DNA from: JAAXPZ01 sp965215705
GTDB taxonomy: Bacteria; Campylobacterota; Campylobacteria; Campylobacterales; Sulfurovaceae
Length of the DNA stretch: 64,000 nt
NCBI GenBank assembly: GCA_965215705.1
Contig: CBDCEE010000003.1
Coordinates: 186,001 to 250,000, forward strand
Direction: 5' to 3'
In this document: in pieces, positions 59,775 through 64,000 of the stretch
Position numbering within the stretch: position 1 is the first letter of the stretch
Layout: each line of letters starts with the position of its first letter
Position numbers and translations under genes: made by a program
Notes under the pieces: generated by a model
What the model was told of the DNA's origin: nothing
Databases searched by the model: none
Seen by the model: only the letters and a program-made list of their open reading frames with translations

Positions 59775-62170
59775 ATGGAAGTTGAAATTTCCAGACGAAA
59801 ATTCCTGCAAGGAACCGCTACGATGACGATCGTTGGTGGTGCTGTGGCGGGAAGTAGTTTGCTGTCAGCAGGACATGGTGGAGGTGAGCATAACACCGCT
59901 GCCGGCATGCCTGCGACCATCACGACAAAAACAGGAACTGCAGAGGCAAAAGAGGTTCCATTTCTTTGTGGGATGTGCGTAAATAAGTGTGCTGGTTTTG
60001 CTAGAGTAGAAGATGGCATAGTAACCAAATTGAATCCAAATCCATATTTCCCAAAATCTAGAAATATGCTATGCCCTCGCGGTAACGCTGGTATTCAAAC
60101 TACTTATGATCCAGATCGTTTAAGGTATCCTATGATTCGTATTGGTAAACGAGGAGAAGGAAAATTTAAAAAGGTCAGCTGGGAAGAGGCATATGAAGCG
60201 ATACTTCACGGTACAGACAAGTTCAAAGGTTTGGTACAAGTTTTGGATGAGGAGAAGGATAATCGTTCTACTATCGGTTACTGTAATGGTGAAGGTCTCT
60301 CCAAAGAGTGATTTGAAGATCTTATAGGGAAAAAGGTTGGTACACCTAACTATGTTGATGAGGTAAGTATTTGCCTTGAAACAGCAGGCGGCGGCTTCTT
60401 TGCAACATTGGGTATTTATCCTGAGATTGATTTTGAGCATGCTGACTACATGATTATCGCAGGTGCAAACCGCGCTGAGGCGATTATCACTCCCGATACT
60501 ATGGATATGTTTAAAAAAACCAAAGGTAGGGGGCTCAAAACTATCTGTATAGATCCTAGGTTTACCAATACAGCTGCCAAATCTGATAAATGGCTGCCTG
60601 TTAATCCAGGTACTGATCTTGCTTATATTTTGGCTATGACCTATGTGGTATTTAATGAAGAACTTCAGAATGAGAAGTTTATGGAGAAGCATGGTGTAGG
60701 GTATAAAGAGTACAAAAAGCATATACTTGGAAAAAAATATACACCAGAATGGGCTGAACCGATCTGCGGTATTAAAGCCAAAGAGATATATGCAATGGCT
60801 AGGGATTTTATGAGCGCAGAGAGCCCTATCCTGTATCCAGGGAGAAGAAGTGTTTTCTCACCAAATGATTATCAACTTCGCCGTGCTATGGCAATATTTC
60901 AAGCATTGAGTGGAAACTTAGATAAAAAGGGTGGTTATATCTACGGAAACCCTATTATGTTACCGCCTGAATTTGTCAATGCCCCAATCTATGCACAGGC
61001 AAAAGAGCGTTTTGATACTGAAGGTATTGCGTTTCCTACGATAAAATCAGGCTCTTGGATAGTCTTTAGAAATATGGTATTAGAGGGCAAAACCCCTATC
61101 CTCTCAGAGTGATGATGATGCGTAAACATAATCCAATGATGAGTGTACCAAATACAGCGAAGACAAGAGAGTTCTTATTGAAGATGGATCTCAATGTAAT
61201 GATAGATATTTTACCTAGCGATACAACAATGTATGCGGATGTTGTTTTGCCTGAAGCTAGTTATCTTGAGCGTACATCTCCTGTCAAAGCCTATGGATTC
61301 TTGGAGCCATCTATAGTTCAAAGAAAAGCGGCTATTAACCCACTGTTTGAGACAAAAACACCTGAGGTCATTTACAAGGAGTTGGCCGAGAAGCTTTCAA
61401 AGCCATTATTTGAGATCAGTAAAAAGTACGATAAAGACTTACAAGAGCAGATCAATCAGAGGGGTGAAGAGAAAGTTTACAAAGAGGATGGATATGATCT
61501 AGCAGATGCCTGGGAAGCATCCGTAGAGGAGAAGAATAGAGAGGTTGTTGAGAAAGTATATGGTGAAGAAGCCTGGAAGACCATAGAAGAGAAGGGTGTT
61601 TACTACCCACATATGGAAGTGTATCATAAGCAATTGACTCCAAATGATTACCAATACTATCCAAAATCTAAGCGTTTTTACTCTACACAAGGTGACGGAT
61701 TGCATGTAATATGTAAATATGACAACTTGTCTACGGGTGGTATAGATACTATGCCTACATGGCATAAGGAATGGAATTTTTCAGTTCCTAGCGGGAAATT
61801 CCGTCTCATTACAGGAAGACATGCCCAGTTTACACAGAGTGGTACGACTAATAATATTATGTTGCGGGATTTGATCGGCACCAATTTTGTATGGATCAAT
61901 AAGCGTATTGCCGATAAGATGGGTATCTCATTTGGTGATATGGTTGAGGTAAAGAGTGAGATTGGTAAAGTAGAGCTCAAAGCATACCCTACTGAAAAAA
62001 TTTCCCCAAATCAAACATTTATGCTTCATGGATTTGGTAGCGATAGTAAAGGTATGGAGATGTCTTATGGTAATGGTGCAAATGATGCCGTTCTTATTAA
62101 AGATGATATTGAGCCAGCCTTTGGTGCAGCAGTGATGCATAGCACAGATGTAGAAATAAGGAGGGTGTAG
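59775..62170 (+). pseudogene. PsrA/PhsA-like catalytic subunit (cluster 2) with an in-frame TGA and a frameshift
   Basis: Close paralogue of the gene at 50986, about 798 codons. Tat signal SRRKFLQGTATMTIVGG; [4Fe-4S] cysteines C65, C68, C72 and C100. Codon 179 is TGA (60309-60311), aligned with Thr in the paralogue (GEGLSKE-stop-FEDL against GEGMAEHTYKTF). The frame then continues with the molybdenum ligand C200 (VSICLETA) to a TGA at 61110. The rest is in the -1 frame, from GTG at 61109: restoring one G (GAG-GTG) gives exactly the paralogue's length. The C-terminal two-fifths and the downstream operon look intact. It is a decayed gene, two sequence errors, or less likely recoded. Confidence 0.75.
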
Positions 62171-62171
62171 T

Positions 62172-62735
62172 ATGGCTAATTATGGAATGGCTTTAGATTA
62201 TAAAAACTGTATCAACTGTAAAGCATGCGAAGTAGCCTGTAAAGAAGAAAATGGTGTGCTCCTTGGCGCAGATAAACATCGTATATGGGTAGGTGCCAAT
62301 GATGTGGCAGGCGAATGGCCGAATCTGGATATCGTCTCTTCTGCCTTTTTACCTTCACAGTGCCAGCACTGTGAAAATGCACCTTGTCAGGAAGTATGTC
62401 CTACACATGCAGCGTATTATGATGAGAATGGCGTAGTAAGAGTCGATAGTGACAAATGTATTCTCTGCAGCTACTGTATGGTAGCGTGTCCTTATGATGC
62501 ACGGTATGTGGATGATAGAACAATGACTGTGGATAAGTGTACTTTCTGTAGTGACACACGATTGGCGCGTGGGGAGACCACGACAGCCTGTCAAAACACT
62601 TGTCCTACTAAAGTCAGAACATTTGGTGACCTAGATGATCCCGATAGTGAGATTAGTGAACTGCTCAGAACCAGAGAGCACTTTTCACTCAAAGCACATA
62701 TCGGAACTAAACCAAAATTGTTCTATCTAACATAA
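62172..62735 (+). CDS. PsrB-like 4x[4Fe-4S] electron-transfer subunit (cluster 2)
   Basis: 187 residues with four cysteine groups: CINCKACEVACKEENG, CQHCENAPCQEVCP, CILCSYCMVACPYDA and CTFC with a late CQNTCP, then TKVRTFGDLDD. It is very similar to the cluster 1 subunit but with a shorter C-terminus and an 8-residue insertion after WVGANDVAGEW. It starts 1 base after the catalytic-subunit stop and is followed by AAGGAGGAGG and the membrane subunit, so the operon structure is kept although the first gene is broken. Confidence 0.93.
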   Translation: MANYGMALDYKNCINCKACEVACKEENGVLLGADKHRIWVGANDVAGEWPNLDIVSSAFLPSQCQHCENAPCQEVCPTHAAYYDENGVVRVDSDKCILCSYCMVACPYDARYVDDRTMTVDKCTFCSDTRLARGETTTACQNTCPTKVRTFGDLDDPDSEISELLRTREHFSLKAHIGTKPKLFYLT

Positions 62736-62747
62736 GGAGGAGGAAAT

Positions 62748-64000
62748 ATGTTTAATAAAATAATACCACACAAGCCGATTACGGTACAGAATCTTTTCAA
62801 GTTTGACAAGACACCGTTCAACCTTTTTATGATGACTTTGACGATTGTACTGTTGATTGCTTTTGTTGCGGGTGTTCTGAATTATCTGATCCATGGGCAT
62901 CATGCGTATGGCATCAGTAGAGAGCATCCCTGGGGACTGTTGATCGCGATGTATATCTTTTTTGTTGTCAGCTCTACAGGGCTCTGTATCATCTCCTCAC
63001 TAGGGCATGTGTTCAAATTCAAGAGTTTTGAGTTTATAGGGAAAAGAGCTATTTTCGGTGCGATCATTACGATTATTTCTGGCTTTGCAGTGATAGCCTT
63101 CGAGATTGGTCATCCTGTCAGAATGGCGATTTATAATACGATCTCTCCGGGTATGACCTCTGCGATTTGGGGTATGGGAGTACTCTACTCTATCTATCTT
63201 GGATTGATCATTATGGAGTTTATCTTCCTCTCACGGGATGACCACAAGTGGTCTACGATGTTTGGATTGGGTGGATTGCTTGTCGGACTTGCGGCGCACT
63301 CCAACTTAGGGGCTGTCTTTGGTTTCTTAGTAGGACGACCGCTGGCAAATGGTGTATTCTATCCTATATACTTTATTCTCTCCGCGATGATCACGGGTAG
63401 TTATCTGATCTTCCTGATGTATGCGTTCAGGTACAAAATGAAGTTTGATGAACATATCTCTACCTTTCTTGTGCATATTGCCAGACTTCTTGGACTCTTG
63501 ATCGCTATTTTGATGTTCTTCGAATTCTGGAGATTTATGACATCAATCTATGGAAATGTTCCGGAGCGTGCTGTCAGTGCGATGCATGCACTTACCTCTC
63601 CAGAGTTCCTGATCGGTGAGTTTCTATTTGGTATGTTGATTCCTTTTGTCATCATCTTGATAAGTAAAGGAAAAGCGATAAAAAAATTGGTTTATGCTTC
63701 TCTCTCTGGTATGGTAGGTATCTTCTTTATGCGTTATGATCTTGTACATGATACGCTGGCCTACCCGATGCAGACGATGAAAATAAGAGAGTACCAACTG
63801 GTGCCTACATGGGTACATTATTCTCCTAGCTGGACGGAATGGGCGATCGCTCTTGGTGCACTAGGGATTATGTTGTCAATGTACTATATTGGTGAAAACT
63901 TTTTCTATCTGGATCCTAAAGAGCATGATGATTACTTTGAGCATTATACTGATACTGAAGGGCATGAGGTAGAAGAGCATTTGATCACTGATATAGATGC
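62748..64000 (+). CDS. PsrC/NrfD-like membrane subunit (cluster 2), 3' end beyond the window
   Basis: At least 417 residues, open to the last base. The ATG follows a very strong AGGAGGAGG site. An N-terminal cytosolic stretch (ITVQNLFKFDKTPFNLFMMT) is followed by at least eight helices, with GHVFKFKSFEFIGKRA, FEIGHPVRMAIYNTISPGMTS and GLAAHSNLGAVFGFLVGRPL, which are NrfD/PsrC hallmarks (quinone-site His and Arg in GHPVR). The C-terminal part ends in an acidic, His-rich tail (EHDDYFEHYTDTEGHEVEEH). It forms the quinone anchor of cluster 2. Confidence 0.92.
   Translation, partial: MFNKIIPHKPITVQNLFKFDKTPFNLFMMTLTIVLLIAFVAGVLNYLIHGHHAYGISREHPWGLLIAMYIFFVVSSTGLCIISSLGHVFKFKSFEFIGKRAIFGAIITIISGFAVIAFEIGHPVRMAIYNTISPGMTSAIWGMGVLYSIYLGLIIMEFIFLSRDDHKWSTMFGLGGLLVGLAAHSNLGAVFGFLVGRPLANGVFYPIYFILSAMITGSYLIFLMYAFRYKMKFDEHISTFLVHIARLLGLLIAILMFFEFWRFMTSIYGNVPERAVSAMHALTSPEFLIGEFLFGMLIPFVIILISKGKAIKKLVYASLSGMVGIFFMRYDLVHDTLAYPMQTMKIREYQLVPTWVHYSPSWTEWAIALGALGIMLSMYYIGENFFYLDPKEHDDYFEHYTDTEGHEVEEHLITDID

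Noticed and set aside
60309..60311. TGA read as selenocysteine
   Set aside because: The codon aligns with Thr in the paralogue, not with the molybdenum ligand (which is a normal Cys 21 codons later). I see no convincing SECIS-like stem-loop just downstream, and a second lesion in the gene argues for decay or error.
61101..61120. Programmed -1 frameshift
   Set aside because: No slippery heptamer or downstream pseudoknot is apparent, and the paralogue has no frameshift. A missing G explains the data more simply.
1..64000. tRNA or rRNA genes
   Set aside because: I saw no cloverleaf-like stretch or rRNA signature in any intergenic region. This was by eye; a tRNAscan run would settle it.

Overview
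The window looks like a chromosomal segment of a Campylobacterota (Epsilonproteobacteria) sulfur and hydrogen metaboliser, most like Sulfurovum or a relative. The reasons are an F0 subunit a gene standing apart from the other ATP synthase genes, two polysulfide/thiosulfate-reductase-type molybdoenzyme clusters, a group-2-like NiFe hydrogenase pair, AT-rich extended -10 promoters (TGnTATAAT) and moderate GC. Taxonomy is inferred from gene content only.

Layout. 1-17.5 kb is mostly housekeeping: atpB (cut by the window start), a small outer-membrane barrel, gatB, a K+ channel with a separate RCK protein, gpsA, hemL, an AtpI/AtpZ-like protein, a family 4 uracil-DNA glycosylase, a superoxide-reductase-like protein, a haem-binding protein, two tandem PPK2 polyphosphate kinases, a YhiN-type flavoprotein and a YgiQ-type radical SAM protein. 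17.5-33.5 kb is an accessory block of exported proteins: lipoproteins, ELWxxDGT and RCC1-like repeat proteins, a VWA protein with four nearly identical 261-bp repeats, and five copies of an unrecognised paralogous family, one of them broken. Eight promoters in this block share one architecture: two TTGACA-like hexamers 11 bp apart, then 11 bp to a -10 box. It resembles a Pho box.

33.5-37.4 kb holds a helical exported protein behind a cyclic-di-GMP-I (GEMM) riboswitch, and a membrane-protein gene split by an IS30-family element whose ends and target duplication can be read exactly. 37.5-49 kb has a MotA/ExbB-like and OmpA-like pair with a small third gene, a degenerate GGDEF/EAL protein, rsmD, upp, a uracil permease, a DUF2207/LemA pair with a tiny zinc-ribbon membrane protein, and a FadL-type porin.

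48.8-64 kb looks like one sulfur/hydrogen unit: a DUF302-type exported protein, a complete PsrABC-type operon, a small exported protein, a TetR regulator joined to a sensor-type NiFe hydrogenase pair, a Sud-like exported rhodanese and a second Psr-type operon. The catalytic gene of the second operon carries an in-frame TGA and a frameshift, and its membrane subunit runs off the window. Four copies of a palindrome TGAAT-N4-ATTCA lie at the promoters of the porin, the DUF302 protein and the rhodanese, and upstream of the second Psr operon. This suggests a regulon controlled by the local TetR protein, possibly informed by the hydrogenase pair.
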